Shown piece by piece: positions 53,478 through 63,300 of a stretch of DNA of 64,000 nt. Positions within the stretch are counted from its first letter, which is position 1; the number at the start of each line of letters is the position of its first letter. The stretch is taken from the NCBI GenBank assembly GCA_019359725.1, contig JAHHGR010000002.1, positions 124,001 through 188,000 of the forward strand, written 5' to 3'. The notes below the pieces were generated by a model that saw only the letters and a program-made list of their open reading frames with translations, searched no databases and was not told the DNA's origin. The translations under genes were made by a program, and so were the position numbers. The DNA comes from Aphanocapsa lilacina HA4352-LM1 (GTDB lineage: Bacteria > Cyanobacteriota > Cyanobacteriia > Gloeobacterales > Gloeobacteraceae).

Positions 53478-54428
53478 ATGATGAGTGCACGGGGAACGCT
53501 ATTCAATCGGCATGGGGTATCGATCGTGGCAGAACCAGCACAGGGCAAGCCGGCAGAGGCCCGCAAAACTCGGCAAAGCGCTTCATTTGAGAGAGATTCG
53601 GTCGGGCTATACCTGCAAGAGATCGGCAGGATCCCCTTGCTCAAGCCCGAAGAAGAGGTGATGCTCGCCCGGGCGATTGCCCAGGGCGGCCCCAAGGGCG
53701 AGTGGGCCAAGCGCAAGCTGGTGCAGGCCAACCTGCGCCTGGTCGTGTCGATTGCCAAAAAGTATCTCAACCGCGGCGTGCCGTTTCTGGATCTGATCCA
53801 GGAAGGCTCGATGGGCCTGATCCGCGCCGCCGAAAAATTCGAGCACGAGCGCGGATACAAATTCTCGACCTACGCCTACTGGTGGATCCGCCAGGCGATC
53901 ACCCGGGCGGTTGCTTCCCAGGCGCGCACTGTGCGTTTGCCGGTGCACCTGGTCGAAAAAATCAACCGCGTCAAAAAGGTCCGTCGCACCCTCGCCCAGG
54001 AATTGGGCCGCACGCCGAACCAGGGGGAACTGGCCGAGGCGCTGGAATTGGCCGAAGAGGATCTTGAGCACATCCTGCGCGCCGCCCGGCGCACCGTGTC
54101 GCTCAACATCACGGTGGGCAAAGAGGAAGACACCGAGCTGATTCATCTCATTGAAGACAGCCAGACCGACCAGCCCGACGTGCACATCGACCGCGAGTCG
54201 ATGCGCGTCGAGGTGAGCGATCTCTTGGATCGGCATCTCACGCCCCGCGAGCGCGACATTTTGCAGTTGCGCTTCGGGCTGCGCGACGGCCAGCAGCGCA
54301 CCCTCGATCAGGTGGGCAAAATGTTTGACCTTTCGCGCGAGCGCATCCGCCAGATCCAGGCCAAAGCCTTCCGCAAACTGCGCCGGGTTCGCCAGCGCCA
54401 GCGGCTGCAGGACTGGATCGGGCTTTGA
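53478..54428 (+). CDS. sigma-70 family RNA polymerase sigma factor (group 2 type)
   Basis: A 316-aa sigma factor without region 1.1. Region 1.2 is [16 protein letters not shown]. Regions 2.1-2.4 contain [20 protein letters not shown] and the -10-reading [17 protein letters not shown]. Region 3 follows ([20 protein letters not shown]), and region 4.2 is [20 protein letters not shown] for the -35. Length and the lack of region 1.1 match cyanobacterial group 2 factors (SigB-SigE), which respond to carbon, nitrogen or stress; which one it equals is not clear. No anti-sigma gene is adjacent. It is convergent with the following periplasmic protein gene. Confidence 0.9.
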   Translation: MMSARGTLFNRHGVSIVAEPAQGKPAEARKTRQSASFERDSVGLYLQEIGRIPLLKPEEEVMLARAIAQGGPKGEWAKRKLVQANLRLVVSIAKKYLNRGVPFLDLIQEGSMGLIRAAEKFEHERGYKFSTYAYWWIRQAITRAVASQARTVRLPVHLVEKINRVKKVRRTLAQELGRTPNQGELAEALELAEEDLEHILRAARRTVSLNITVGKEEDTELIHLIEDSQTDQPDVHIDRESMRVEVSDLLDRHLTPRERDILQLRFGLRDGQQRTLDQVGKMFDLSRERIRQIQAKAFRKLRRVRQRQRLQDWIGL

Positions 54429-54440
54429 TTGGCAGGACGG

Positions 54441-55112
54441 CTACTGACCGTTTGCCACCGGCTTTTGTAGCATCTGGCTGAGGTGATTCTGCGCCAGGGT
54501 GAGTTCGGCCGGATCCACGAAGTGCCGGACGGTGCGTCTGTCGGGGTCGAAGATGAGCAGATGGGCGCGGCTGCGCAGTCGGCGCTGTTCGCGCTCCAGG
54601 GTGCGGCGCTGGGTGAAGGGGACTTCGCGCGCGCTTTTGCTGAGCAGGGCGTATTCCTCGCGATTGCTGCTTTCGAGCAAAGCCTCCACCAGACGGCCGC
54701 TCCAGTCGGGCACCACCAGACCGGTGGGTGGGCTGTAGGCGATCCCGGACGCCTGGAAACGCTCTTTGAGGCTGTTCTCGGTCTCGCGGATTTTTTGGCG
54801 GATCTGGCCGGTCGCCCACTCGTGCAAAAAAGGCGGAATTTCGCTCACGTCGATCACCGAGAGCATGACCACCTCGCGCCGACCACGCAGCTCAAAAGCC
54901 AGTTTCTGGCCCATCTCGCAGGCGGTATCGGCGTGGTCGCGGTCGGCCACCAGCACCACCACCGGCCGGCTGTCGAGATTGGGGATCGCGCGCCCATCGA
55001 CATCCTGAGCCGGCAGCACCGCAAATACCTGCGGTTGGGCCAGGGCCGGCAGGTTCAGCGCTATCAGCAGGGACAGCAGGAAGACAAGACGCAGGCAAGA
55101 TCGGCAGAACAA
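54441..55112 (-). CDS. hypothetical periplasmic protein
   Basis: A 223-aa protein, family not recognised. A signal peptide (LRLVFLLSLLIALNLPALAQ) is followed by strands such as PVVVLVADRDHADTACEMGQ and VVMLSVIDVSEIPPFL. This beta-alpha-beta layout, ending in a strand HLLIFDPDRRTVRHFVDP, resembles a thioredoxin-like fold without a CxxC motif. The only ATG candidates lie well inside the chain, so the TTG at 55112 was taken. It ends 12 bp from the stop of the convergent sigma-factor gene. Cofactor or partner unknown. Confidence 0.6.
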   Translation of the reverse strand: MFCRSCLRLVFLLSLLIALNLPALAQPQVFAVLPAQDVDGRAIPNLDSRPVVVLVADRDHADTACEMGQKLAFELRGRREVVMLSVIDVSEIPPFLHEWATGQIRQKIRETENSLKERFQASGIAYSPPTGLVVPDWSGRLVEALLESSNREEYALLSKSAREVPFTQRRTLEREQRRLRSRAHLLIFDPDRRTVRHFVDPAELTLAQNHLSQMLQKPVANGQ

Positions 55113-55193
55113 GCGCGTAGTTCAAGAAAAACATTGAACTTTCAGCATAATACCCGTCCGTAGCGGTCTCGATGCATATGGGAAGATAGGCCC

Positions 55194-55511
55194 ATGGATG
55201 CCGGACGTGGGTGGGCTGCGACGCTATGGGTGACCGCCTGGATGGCCGTGGCCGGTGGTGCTCTAGCTGCGCCTCCTTACGAATTTCCGCCCGCCGAGGA
55301 AACGCCCGAGGAGGTGCTGCGCCTGGAGGAGCCCGGCTACGGCAACTCGGCGGTGAGCGGCGAGCGGCTGAGCCTGGGCGATTATGCCCGGTTGCAATCG
55401 GAGTTGCAGGAAGCGCAGAAAACCGAACCTCAGATCAGCCCGCAACTGCAGAACCTCATTTTTCTGCTGAGGATCCGCAAGTTCCTGCGCACCTTTGTTC
55501 CCGTTATTTGA
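55194..55511 (+). CDS. small secreted cyanobacterial protein of unknown function
   Basis: A 105-aa protein. The signal peptide ends at about GGALAAPP. The mature part is acidic and Pro-rich (PPAEETPEEVLRLEEPGYGN), then LSLGDYARLQSELQEA, and ends with a basic hydrophobic helix (LIFLLRIRKFLRTFVPVI). Short proteins ending in such an LIFLLRIRK-type helix appear conserved in cyanobacteria, judged from memory, without a known role. It precedes ycf4 by 68 bp on the same strand. Confidence 0.65.
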   Translation: MDAGRGWAATLWVTAWMAVAGGALAAPPYEFPPAEETPEEVLRLEEPGYGNSAVSGERLSLGDYARLQSELQEAQKTEPQISPQLQNLIFLLRIRKFLRTFVPVI

Positions 55512-55579
55512 GTTCTGGGCATCCGTCCGCAAGCGCATATAAGATCAAGAGTGTTTCAATCCTCGATGGGATAAGGCCT

Positions 55580-56146
55580 ATGGCCGCACCGGCAATGTAT
55601 CAAACGGATAAGGTTTTGCGCTTTGAAGTGCCAGGTTCCCGCAGACCGAGCACCTACTTCTTTGCGCTGGTGCTCACCCTGGGCGGGTTGGGCTTTTTGT
55701 TGGCAGGTCTATCGCCCTTTGTCGAAACCAACCTGCTGCCTTTTAGCGACACGCGCGGCCTGACGCGCTTTCCGCAAGGGGTAACGATGATCTTCTACGG
55801 CGCGCTTGCCCTGCTCTTTTCGCTCTACTACTGGCTGGTGCTCGCCCTCGATGTCGGCTCCGGCTACAACGAGTTCGATAAACAAAACAAAAAAGTGACC
55901 GTCTTCCGGCGCGGCTTCCCCGGCAAGAATCGCACCATCGAGATCGTCCACCCGCTCGAAAACATTCTGGGCCTCAAGGTGCAGATCAAAGAAGGGCTCA
56001 ACCCGCGCCGCGCCTACTTTCTAAAGCTCAAAGGGGCGCGGGATCTGCGCCTCTCGCCGGTCGGTCAGCCCCAACCGCTCGCGGCGGTCGAAGATCAAGT
56101 TTCGGCGATTGCCCGCTTCTTAAATATCGGCGTGGAAGGAATCTAG
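55580..56146 (+). CDS. ycf4: photosystem I assembly protein Ycf4
   Basis: A 188-aa Ycf4, a membrane scaffold for photosystem I assembly. Two N-terminal helices (YFFALVLTLGGLGFLLAGLS and VTMIFYGALALLFSLYYWLV) surround a short loop containing LPFSDTRGLTRFPQGVTM, and the C-terminal cytoplasmic domain has GSGYNEFDKQNKKVTVFRRG and IVHPLENILGLKVQIKEGLN, all characteristic of the family. The start is ATG 55580 with AAGG just before it. In the order cyanobacterium this protein would act in the cytoplasmic membrane if thylakoids are absent. A secreted mannosidase gene follows after 3 bp. Confidence 0.95.
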   Translation: MAAPAMYQTDKVLRFEVPGSRRPSTYFFALVLTLGGLGFLLAGLSPFVETNLLPFSDTRGLTRFPQGVTMIFYGALALLFSLYYWLVLALDVGSGYNEFDKQNKKVTVFRRGFPGKNRTIEIVHPLENILGLKVQIKEGLNPRRAYFLKLKGARDLRLSPVGQPQPLAAVEDQVSAIARFLNIGVEGI

Positions 56147-56149
56147 CCC

Positions 56150-59100
56150 TTGCGCCGATTCGCCCCCCTGCTCGCTGCCGCCGCCTTCGCCCTGGCGGCC
56201 CCCGCTACCGCCCTGGCCGCTCCCTTGACTGAAAGCCTGGTCAAACTGCGCTCCGTCTCGCGCGTGCCGCTGATGGCAGGCTGGAAGTCGCACCTGGGAG
56301 AGCTGCCCGCCGCCGCCTCGCCCGCCTTCGACGACGGCGCCTGGCCCGTGGCCAAACCCGACGCCAAAGGCAACATCGGCTGGCCGAAGGGCCGCCGGGT
56401 GCTCTGGCTCAGGCAGTGGGTAACGATTCCGCGCGCCTGGCGGGGTTACGCGAGCGCCGGGACCCGGGCACACCTCAGCCTCATCTGGTGGGCCGAAAAA
56501 GCGGAAATCTACATCGACGGCCGCTTCGTACAGGCGGGCGATCTCTACGATGCAGTCCAGCGGGTGCCCGTCACCGCCGCCGCCCGGCCGGGGGAGCGCT
56601 TCTTGATTGCCCTGAAGCTCACCAGTCCCGGCCACGACCTTGGAGCGCTCAGCCAGGCGCGGCTCGACATCGCCGCCCCCGCCGGGCGCACCGATCCGGG
56701 TCTACTGGCCGACGAACTGGAAGTGGTGGACGGCTATCTCCAGGAAATTGCCACCCCCCCCGAGCGCCGCCAATGGCGCCCCGCCCTCGACCAGGCGCTC
56801 GCTGCCCTCGACTGGCGCGCCCTTGCCGGGCGCGATCAAGCCCGCTTCGAAAAGTCGCTCACCCGTGCACGCGAACGGCTTGCCCCTACCGCCCAGCTCA
56901 CCCGAGCGCGCACGATCGCCTTACTTGGACACTCCCACATCGACATGGCCTGGCTGTGGACGGTGCCGGAGACAAAAGCCGTCATCGAGCGCACCTTCCG
57001 CTCGGCCCTTGGGTTGATGGAGGACCATCCTCGCCTCGACTTTGCCCAGAGCACCGCCCAGTCCTACCAGTGGCTGGAGCGCGAAAGGCCGCAATTGTTC
57101 GAAGCTATCCGGCAGCGCGTGGATGACGGGCGCTGGGAACTGGTGGGGGGCATGTGGGTCGAACCGGACCTCAATTTGCCCGACGGCGAGTCGCTCATCA
57201 GACAGGTGCTCTACGGCAAGCAGTACTTTCAAAGCCGCTTCGGCCGGGATATCCGCGTCGGCTGGAACCCCGATGCGTTCGGCTACACCTGGCAACTGCC
57301 CCAGATCTACAAAAAATCGGGGATCGATTATTTTCTGACCACCAAGCTCGACTGGAACGACACCACCCAATTTCCGCACCGGATCTTTTGGTGGCAAGGA
57401 CCGGACGGCTCGAAGATCTTGACCTATTTCTCCAACCTCCTGGGAGCCCAGATCGAGGCGGTGCCGATGGCCAAAAAAGCCCGCGCCTACGAAAAAGACA
57501 CCGGTTACCCAAAATTGATGTGGATCTACGGGGTCGGGGATCACGGCGGCGGCCCGACCCGGGACATGCTCGATCAGGCCGAACGGCTCGCTTCCTCGCC
57601 CGTCTATCCGAAGATTGAAAAAACGACGGCCCTCGCCTACCTCGAGCAACTCGCGGCAGCCGACCCCAAGGCCCGCCGCTTCCCGACCTGGAATAGCGAG
57701 TTGTACCTGGAATTCCACCGCGGCACCTTCACCACCCACGCCGGCCAGAAGCAGAAAAATCGGCGTATGGAAGTGACACTGGCCGAGGCCGAAAAGTTTT
57801 CCGCTGCTGGCAAGGTCCTCCAGAGCACTGCCTATCCCGCCGCCGAACTGGAAGCGATCTGGAAAAAAGTGTTGTTCAACCAGTTCCACGACATCCTGCC
57901 GGGATCGGCCATCCCAGCAGTTTACGAGCAGGCCGACCGCGAATGGCGAGAAGCGCAAGATGCGGGAGAAGATCTGCGCACCGGCGCACTGCGCGCCCTC
58001 GCAGCCCAGGCCGACACCCAGGGGGCGGGCCTACCCGTGGTCGTCTTCAATAGCCTCGCCACCCCCCGCGACGCTCCGGTGGCCCTGCCCGCCCCGGACA
58101 ATCTGCGCGGTGCCCAACTGGTGGCGGTCGATCGCACAGGTAAGAGCGTGCCAATCCAGGCGGAGGGCGAATGGCTCCATTTTTGGGCGGCGGGTGTGCC
58201 GGGGATCGGCCACAAAGTTTTCTGGCTGCGTCCGGCGGACGCACCGGCACCGGCGATGGCCGGGTTGGAGAACGCCTATCTGCGCGTCGAAGTCGATCCG
58301 CGCACCGGGGATCTCGCGAGCATTTTTGACAAGCGCACCGGCCGCGAAACCCTGAATGGCCCGGGCAACCAGTTGCAATTTTTCAAAGACGCAGGCCAGT
58401 ACTGGGACGCCTGGAACATCGATCCTGACTACGAAAAACATCCCCTCGAAGCTCCCACCCTGGTTGCACTTCAGACGGTTGAGCAAGGACCGGTGCGCAC
58501 CGTGGTGCGCGTGGTGCGCCGCTTTCGCCAATCGACTTTTGAGCAGGATCTGATTTTGTACCGGGAGGCACCCCATCTGGAGATTGCCAACCGCGTCGAC
58601 TGGCAGGAGCGCCACGTCTTCGTCAAAGCCGCTTTTCCCCTGGCGGTACGCTCCGAGCAGGCTACCTACGAAATTCCTTTTGCCACGATCGAGCGCAGCA
58701 CGCTGCGCGACACGCCCGCGCGCAAGGCCCAGTGGGAAGTACCCGCCCTGCGCTGGGCCGATGTGGCGGATGCGCGCTCCGGGGTGAGCCTGTTGAACGA
58801 CAGCAAGTACGGCCACGACGCCCGCCGGACAGATACGGGAACGCTGCTCAGGCTGTCGCTGTTGCGCGGTCCCGAGTGGCCCGATCCAAAGGCGGATCTG
58901 GGAGAGCACGCCTTTCGCTACGCGCTCTATCCGCATCCGGGCGACTGGCGCACGGCCGCTACCGTCCAGGCGGGGCTGGACCTCAATACGCCCTTGCACG
59001 CGCTCCCGGAGACCGCTCACCCCGGAACGCTGCCGGAGAGCTTTTTGCAGCTGAACAACCCGCAGGTGGTGGTGGCCGCCTGGAAACAAGCCGAGGACGG

Positions 59101-59296
59101 CAAGGGCTGGATTCTCCGGCTTTATGAATCGCAGGGCCGACCGGCTGCTGCTCGCCTGCGCCTTGCCATCCCCGTGCGAAGCGTTGTCAAGACCGACTTG
59201 CTGGAAAGGCCCATCGCAGCGCTTGCGGTGCAGGATGGGCAAGCTTCACTGCAGCTTGGTCCCTACGAAATCCAGACCATTCGCGTGCAGTTTTGA
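56150..59296 (+). CDS. secreted GH38 alpha-mannosidase
   Basis: A 1048-aa glycoside hydrolase family 38 protein. A signal peptide (LLAAAAFALAAPATALA) leads to an N-terminal beta domain, then the catalytic domain opening LLGHSHIDMAWLWTVPET (zinc ligands His and Asp). The catalytic nucleophile Asp is in GWNPDAFGYTWQLPQI, another zinc-site His in GVGDHGGGPTRDM. The middle and C-terminal beta domains (about 660-1048) complete the fold. It should cleave alpha-mannosides outside the cytoplasm. It starts with TTG 56150, 3 bp after the ycf4 stop, with GAAGGA 9 nt before. Confidence 0.9.
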   Translation: MRRFAPLLAAAAFALAAPATALAAPLTESLVKLRSVSRVPLMAGWKSHLGELPAAASPAFDDGAWPVAKPDAKGNIGWPKGRRVLWLRQWVTIPRAWRGYASAGTRAHLSLIWWAEKAEIYIDGRFVQAGDLYDAVQRVPVTAAARPGERFLIALKLTSPGHDLGALSQARLDIAAPAGRTDPGLLADELEVVDGYLQEIATPPERRQWRPALDQALAALDWRALAGRDQARFEKSLTRARERLAPTAQLTRARTIALLGHSHIDMAWLWTVPETKAVIERTFRSALGLMEDHPRLDFAQSTAQSYQWLERERPQLFEAIRQRVDDGRWELVGGMWVEPDLNLPDGESLIRQVLYGKQYFQSRFGRDIRVGWNPDAFGYTWQLPQIYKKSGIDYFLTTKLDWNDTTQFPHRIFWWQGPDGSKILTYFSNLLGAQIEAVPMAKKARAYEKDTGYPKLMWIYGVGDHGGGPTRDMLDQAERLASSPVYPKIEKTTALAYLEQLAAADPKARRFPTWNSELYLEFHRGTFTTHAGQKQKNRRMEVTLAEAEKFSAAGKVLQSTAYPAAELEAIWKKVLFNQFHDILPGSAIPAVYEQADREWREAQDAGEDLRTGALRALAAQADTQGAGLPVVVFNSLATPRDAPVALPAPDNLRGAQLVAVDRTGKSVPIQAEGEWLHFWAAGVPGIGHKVFWLRPADAPAPAMAGLENAYLRVEVDPRTGDLASIFDKRTGRETLNGPGNQLQFFKDAGQYWDAWNIDPDYEKHPLEAPTLVALQTVEQGPVRTVVRVVRRFRQSTFEQDLILYREAPHLEIANRVDWQERHVFVKAAFPLAVRSEQATYEIPFATIERSTLRDTPARKAQWEVPALRWADVADARSGVSLLNDSKYGHDARRTDTGTLLRLSLLRGPEWPDPKADLGEHAFRYALYPHPGDWRTAATVQAGLDLNTPLHALPETAHPGTLPESFLQLNNPQVVVAAWKQAEDGKGWILRLYESQGRPAAARLRLAIPVRSVVKTDLLERPIAALAVQDGQASLQLGPYEIQTIRVQF

Positions 59297-59357
59297 AGCT
59301 TGGCCGCTCACTGGGCTAGGATCAAGGCGATCTCAGACCGACGCGCGCGAGGGTGCC

Positions 59358-59951
59358 ATGCTCAAAAAAAGCGAGAACCAGTCGATAGCCCGCACGATCA
59401 AAAGCCAGGCTCAGATCTTGGGAGGGACGGTGGCGGCCTTCTGGGGCATCGAGATTGTCGATCAGGTGCTCTTTGCCGGACGCTATCTCGACTTGTTCGG
59501 CATCCACCCACGTGACCTGGATTCGCTTGTCAATATTTTCTTCGCACCCTTTCTGCACGTCGGCTTCGGGCATTTGATTGCCAACACCGTGCCCTTTCTG
59601 GTGTTGGGCTGGCTGATTATGGCCCGCAACTTCAAAGATTTTTTCTGGGTGACGCTGATTGTCACGCTGGTGAGCGGCCTGGGGGTGTGGCTCCTCGCCC
59701 CGGCCAACACAGTGCACCTGGGGGCAAGCGGCGTCGTGTTCGGGTATCTGGGCTATCTGTTGCTGCGCGGCTACTTCGAGCGCAGCTGGCAGTCGGTGCT
59801 CGTCGCCCTGGGGGTCGGATTTTTGTTCGGCGGCGCGCTATGGGGGGTGCTGCCTCTGCAGGCGGGGGTTTCCTGGCAGGCGCACCTGTTCGGCTTTTTA
59901 GGCGGGGTGCTCGCCGCCCGCTGGCTCACCCCGCGCCGCCCGGCTGCGTAG
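59358..59951 (+). CDS. rhomboid-family intramembrane serine protease
   Basis: A 197-aa rhomboid with six helices. Catalytic Ser is in the GASGVVFGYLGY motif, catalytic His in SWQAHLFGFLGG, and helix 2 carries HVGFGHLIANTVPF with the conserved His and Asn of the oxyanion region. It cuts transmembrane substrates within the bilayer; the substrate is unknown. The start is ATG 59358, with GAGGG upstream. It follows the mannosidase by 61 bp on the same strand and may share its transcript. Confidence 0.92.
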   Translation: MLKKSENQSIARTIKSQAQILGGTVAAFWGIEIVDQVLFAGRYLDLFGIHPRDLDSLVNIFFAPFLHVGFGHLIANTVPFLVLGWLIMARNFKDFFWVTLIVTLVSGLGVWLLAPANTVHLGASGVVFGYLGYLLLRGYFERSWQSVLVALGVGFLFGGALWGVLPLQAGVSWQAHLFGFLGGVLAARWLTPRRPAA

Positions 59952-60028
59952 CTTCAGACCGGTCTGCCCCACCAGCGGATCGCGAAGAATGGCCGAAGAA
60001 GGTGTGTGCAAGCCTGGCTCCCAATCGT

Positions 60029-61177
60029 CTAATTTTTGAGCAGTCGGGCGGGGGTGCGCTCAAGCACTTCTGCATATAAGTTCTCAAGTGCCCAGATGTT
60101 TGAGGAGAGCGTATAGCGCTCGATGACGCGGGCGCGAGCCTTCTGACCGAGCAGGGCGGTAAATTCCGGTTGCTCGCCGAGCATCGGCAGCAGCGTGCGC
60201 AACTCCGAGCGCACCCGCAGCGGGTTGACCAGCAGCCCCGCCCCACCGGCCAGCACCTCGCCGTCGGCACCGACGTCGGTGGCGAGACAGGCGGTACCAC
60301 AGGCCATCGCCTCAAGAAGCGACAGCGACAGTCCTTCGACCAGCGACGGGAGCACAAACACGTCCGCCCCCTGCAAAATCTCGATGCGGCGCTGCTCGGA
60401 GGCCAGGTAGCCAAGCCAGCGCACGCCCTCCTCGGTGCCGTAGAAGCTCTGGAGGTTGGCGCGCTGGGGACCGTCGCCGATAATGGCGAGCCGGGCACCC
60501 AGGGCGTGCATGCCCGCCTGCTGCCACGCTTTTAGCAGTTGCTCGACATTCTTCTCGACCGTGAGGCGGCCCATGTAGACAAACAGCCGTCCGGCGCGCA
60601 GTTCGTCTTTGATGCGCGAGTAGCCGGGGCAGTAGCGAGCAGTGTCGACGCCGTTGGGGATGACCGCGATGCGCCGCCCCGGCACGCCCAGGCGGATGAG
60701 CAGTTCCTTTTGCAATTGCGAGAAGATGATCACCCGGTCGTAGTTGGCCAGGGTCGAGGTGTACCACTGATACATCAAATACTGGGTATTGGCGGCAAAG
60801 TTGCGCCGCCGCCGGTCGAAGGCCGGGTGGAAGGTGGCCACCAGCGGCAGGCGCAACTCTTCGCAAATTTCGGGCAGGGCAAAATCGAGGGGCGAGAGGG
60901 TGAGGCTCGCGTGCACCAGGTCGGGCTTCAACTCGCGCAGCGAATCGACCAACACCTTGCGCGCCCGCAGGGACGGAATGGTGTATGCCTGGGACTTATA
61001 AAGACATGGCAGGGTCACCTCCCCCAGGTCCGCCCGCGGCGGCAGTATTTCTTCTTCCTGAACAAAATGCAGAAAACTGACCCGGTGTCCCAACTCCATC
61101 AGGGCGTTGGTCACTTCGCGACTGTAGGTAACGTTTCCGCAAAAAGGGGTCTTCTTACCCAGCCAGGCTATATGCAT
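60029..61177 (-). CDS. glycosyltransferase family 4
   Basis: A 382-aa GT-B glycosyltransferase. The N-terminal domain opens MHIAWLGKKTPFCGNVTYSR, and the C-terminal domain has VYMGRLTVEKNVEQLLKAWQ and the EX7E-type VLPSLVEGLSLSLLEAMACG. The pattern is that of exopolysaccharide or glycolipid GT4 enzymes. Last gene of the minus-strand run recO-MFS-GT4; its start is 4 bp after the MFS stop. Donor and acceptor unknown. The product may be exported by the neighbour, but that is conjecture. Confidence 0.88.
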   Translation of the reverse strand: MHIAWLGKKTPFCGNVTYSREVTNALMELGHRVSFLHFVQEEEILPPRADLGEVTLPCLYKSQAYTIPSLRARKVLVDSLRELKPDLVHASLTLSPLDFALPEICEELRLPLVATFHPAFDRRRRNFAANTQYLMYQWYTSTLANYDRVIIFSQLQKELLIRLGVPGRRIAVIPNGVDTARYCPGYSRIKDELRAGRLFVYMGRLTVEKNVEQLLKAWQQAGMHALGARLAIIGDGPQRANLQSFYGTEEGVRWLGYLASEQRRIEILQGADVFVLPSLVEGLSLSLLEAMACGTACLATDVGADGEVLAGGAGLLVNPLRVRSELRTLLPMLGEQPEFTALLGQKARARVIERYTLSSNIWALENLYAEVLERTPARLLKN

Positions 61178-61181
61178 CGCG

Positions 61182-62426
61182 TCATTTCGAGAGGTCCCGG
61201 GAGAACCATTTGCTCACGAACCCTGCCAGCAGCACCACCAGACCTAGAGCCAGAATAACAGGGCGCAGACCGAACAGGGCAGCGGCCCGCTCCGCGAGCA
61301 CCAGCGGCAGGCTGAGGGCAATATTGACCAGGTTGTTCTGCAGGCCGAAGACCTTGCCGCGCATCTGCTCGGGGGTCTGCTCCTGGATCAGGGTTTGCAT
61401 CGGCACCCCGATGCAGGCGCCCCCCAGACCCAACAACAAAGTGAGAGAGAGGGCCAGCCAGACACTGCTCGCCCAGTACAGACCAATCAATGCCGATCCC
61501 ATCAAGATTGCCCCGACCAGGGCGAGGCTCGGGCGCGGTAGACGGTTGCCGAACTTGCCCACCGCGATCGCTCCTGCCACCAGACCGCCGCTCGCCGAGG
61601 CGAGCAGGAAGCCGAATTGCTCCTGCTTGAGGCCGATGGCGGGGGCCAGGTTGATTGCCAGGATCGTGAGGGCGGCGATGACGCTATAGAGCACGATCAG
61701 TTGCACAAAGGCAAAGCGCACACCGGCGTTCTGCTTGAGGTAGACAAATCCTTCGCGCAGGTCTTTGGCCAGATTCGACTCGGGGCGGTGCTTGAAAGAT
61801 TCCCTCTCGCCAGTGTGCATAAACCCGATGAGCAGCGAGGCGATCACGTAGGCGCCGCCCACGATCCAGTGGCCGTCGTCCGCCCCGCCGATGAGGCTCA
61901 GCAGCGGCTCGCCGATGGCAAAACCGACCACCGCCGCCACCATCATCGTGGCGGTAAAGAGCGAATTGGCCGACAGTAACCCGCGTCGCTCGACAATCAG
62001 CGGGATCGCCGCCGTCTCCGCCGGCGCAAAAAACTGCGTGAGCGTCGAGACCAAAAAAGTGATCGCCAGCCAGAAGGCGTACTGGACAGGCAAAAAGGGC
62101 ACCGCCAGTACAAACAGACCCCGCAGCAGGTTGGAGACGATGAGCACGGTCTTTTTGGGCCAGCGATCGACGTAGACCCCGGCCACCGAACCGAACAAGA
62201 TAGCCGGCACGGAGGAAGCGATCATGATCCCCGAGGACAGTTGGGCGGTGAGCGCCTCGGCGAAGTGCACGGCAATCAGCGCGATCATATAGACCAGAAA
62301 GATCTTGTCGGCCAGTTGCGAGAAGACCTGTCCGCTCCACAAAAACAAAAAATTTCGGTTGCGCAGTACGTCGCGAAAACCGAGGGTTTTGTGCTGCTGT
62401 GAGGAATCCTGGGTCGTGGGTGCCAT
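61182..62426 (-). CDS. MFS transporter (MFS_3/EntS-like)
   Basis: A 414-aa transporter with 12 helices. The N-terminus NRNFLFLWSGQVFSQLADKI is the signature of the MFS_3/EntS group; motif A is GVYVDRWPKKTVLIVSNLLR. Members export siderophores, macrolides or lipids. Located between recO and a glycosyltransferase, with only 17 and 4 bp gaps, so it is co-transcribed with them. Substrate unknown. Confidence 0.88.
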   Translation of the reverse strand: MAPTTQDSSQQHKTLGFRDVLRNRNFLFLWSGQVFSQLADKIFLVYMIALIAVHFAEALTAQLSSGIMIASSVPAILFGSVAGVYVDRWPKKTVLIVSNLLRGLFVLAVPFLPVQYAFWLAITFLVSTLTQFFAPAETAAIPLIVERRGLLSANSLFTATMMVAAVVGFAIGEPLLSLIGGADDGHWIVGGAYVIASLLIGFMHTGERESFKHRPESNLAKDLREGFVYLKQNAGVRFAFVQLIVLYSVIAALTILAINLAPAIGLKQEQFGFLLASASGGLVAGAIAVGKFGNRLPRPSLALVGAILMGSALIGLYWASSVWLALSLTLLLGLGGACIGVPMQTLIQEQTPEQMRGKVFGLQNNLVNIALSLPLVLAERAAALFGLRPVILALGLVVLLAGFVSKWFSRDLSK

Positions 62427-62443
62427 AAAAACGCGCCGTCGGG

Positions 62444-63229
62444 TTATTGGGGCGAAGCACCCGCCGGGACGGCGAGCGGCTCAAAACACATCTCCAGCAG
62501 TGTCGCTGCCCGGAGCGGCCGGTCAAAGTGGAATTCGATATGGCGGCGCAACAGCCGCTCCAGACCGATCCAAAGATAGTTCCAATCGAGGCTCGCGGGC
62601 GTGAGATCCGCATCGGCCAATAGCTGCAGGGCTGCCACCTGTTCGATGTCGAGGCGAAAACCCGCCCGCTCGTGGGACAGGCACTCGAGGGCCACGAGCC
62701 CACCCGCTTCGACGCTAAAACCGGCCGACTCGGCTGCAATCGGCCGGTGGCTCACGGTACAAAAATGCACTTCCGGCGCCACACCGCCCACGGCCAACAA
62801 CTGATACACCCCGTGCACCAGGCGGGCGGCAATCTGGTGGGAAGGGGTGGCGGCGAGCCGCTCCAGGTGGACCAACAGCAGATCGTAAAGGTCTTCCTGG
62901 GGCTGGCCCTCGGCGGCTTCCTGCAGCACCCCTTCGGCTAGGTACTGCGCCGCGGTGAGGCGGCCTAGATCCTGCAGTAGGCCCGGGAAAGTGCGCAAGC
63001 TCTCCGCCTGGGTGAGCTGGTCGAGGCTGCGGCCCCGGTACAGCTGCAGGTCGTTGACGACAAATTGCTCGGTGCGCCCGCCGATCCGGGCATTGGCCTT
63101 GCGCGCTCCCCGGGCGACCGCCCGCACCAGACCGTTCTCGCGCGTCAGAATCGTCATCAGCAAATCGCTTTCGCCAAGGGGCATGCGCCGCAGGTTGATG
63201 CCGGTAGCCCGGTAGGTTTTCCCAGACAA
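62444..63229 (-). CDS. recO: DNA repair protein RecO
   Basis: A 261-aa RecO that loads RecA on SSB-coated DNA with RecR. The N-terminal OB fold begins TYRATGINLRRMPLGESDLL and contains LTRENGLVRAVARGARK. The helical C-terminal domain includes the AAQYLAEGVLQEAAEG segment. The zinc-finger cysteines of some homologues are mostly missing here, as in several cyanobacterial RecO proteins. It heads a three-gene minus-strand run and is divergent from the ribosomal operon, with about 180 bp between the starts. Confidence 0.93.
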   Translation of the reverse strand: MSGKTYRATGINLRRMPLGESDLLMTILTRENGLVRAVARGARKANARIGGRTEQFVVNDLQLYRGRSLDQLTQAESLRTFPGLLQDLGRLTAAQYLAEGVLQEAAEGQPQEDLYDLLLVHLERLAATPSHQIAARLVHGVYQLLAVGGVAPEVHFCTVSHRPIAAESAGFSVEAGGLVALECLSHERAGFRLDIEQVAALQLLADADLTPASLDWNYLWIGLERLLRRHIEFHFDRPLRAATLLEMCFEPLAVPAGASPQ

Positions 63230-63300
63230 GAGCGTTTTTACCTATGGATGGGTAGCCGTCTTTCTAATGTACCGCTCCGCCGGGCGCTTGTTCGCTCCCC

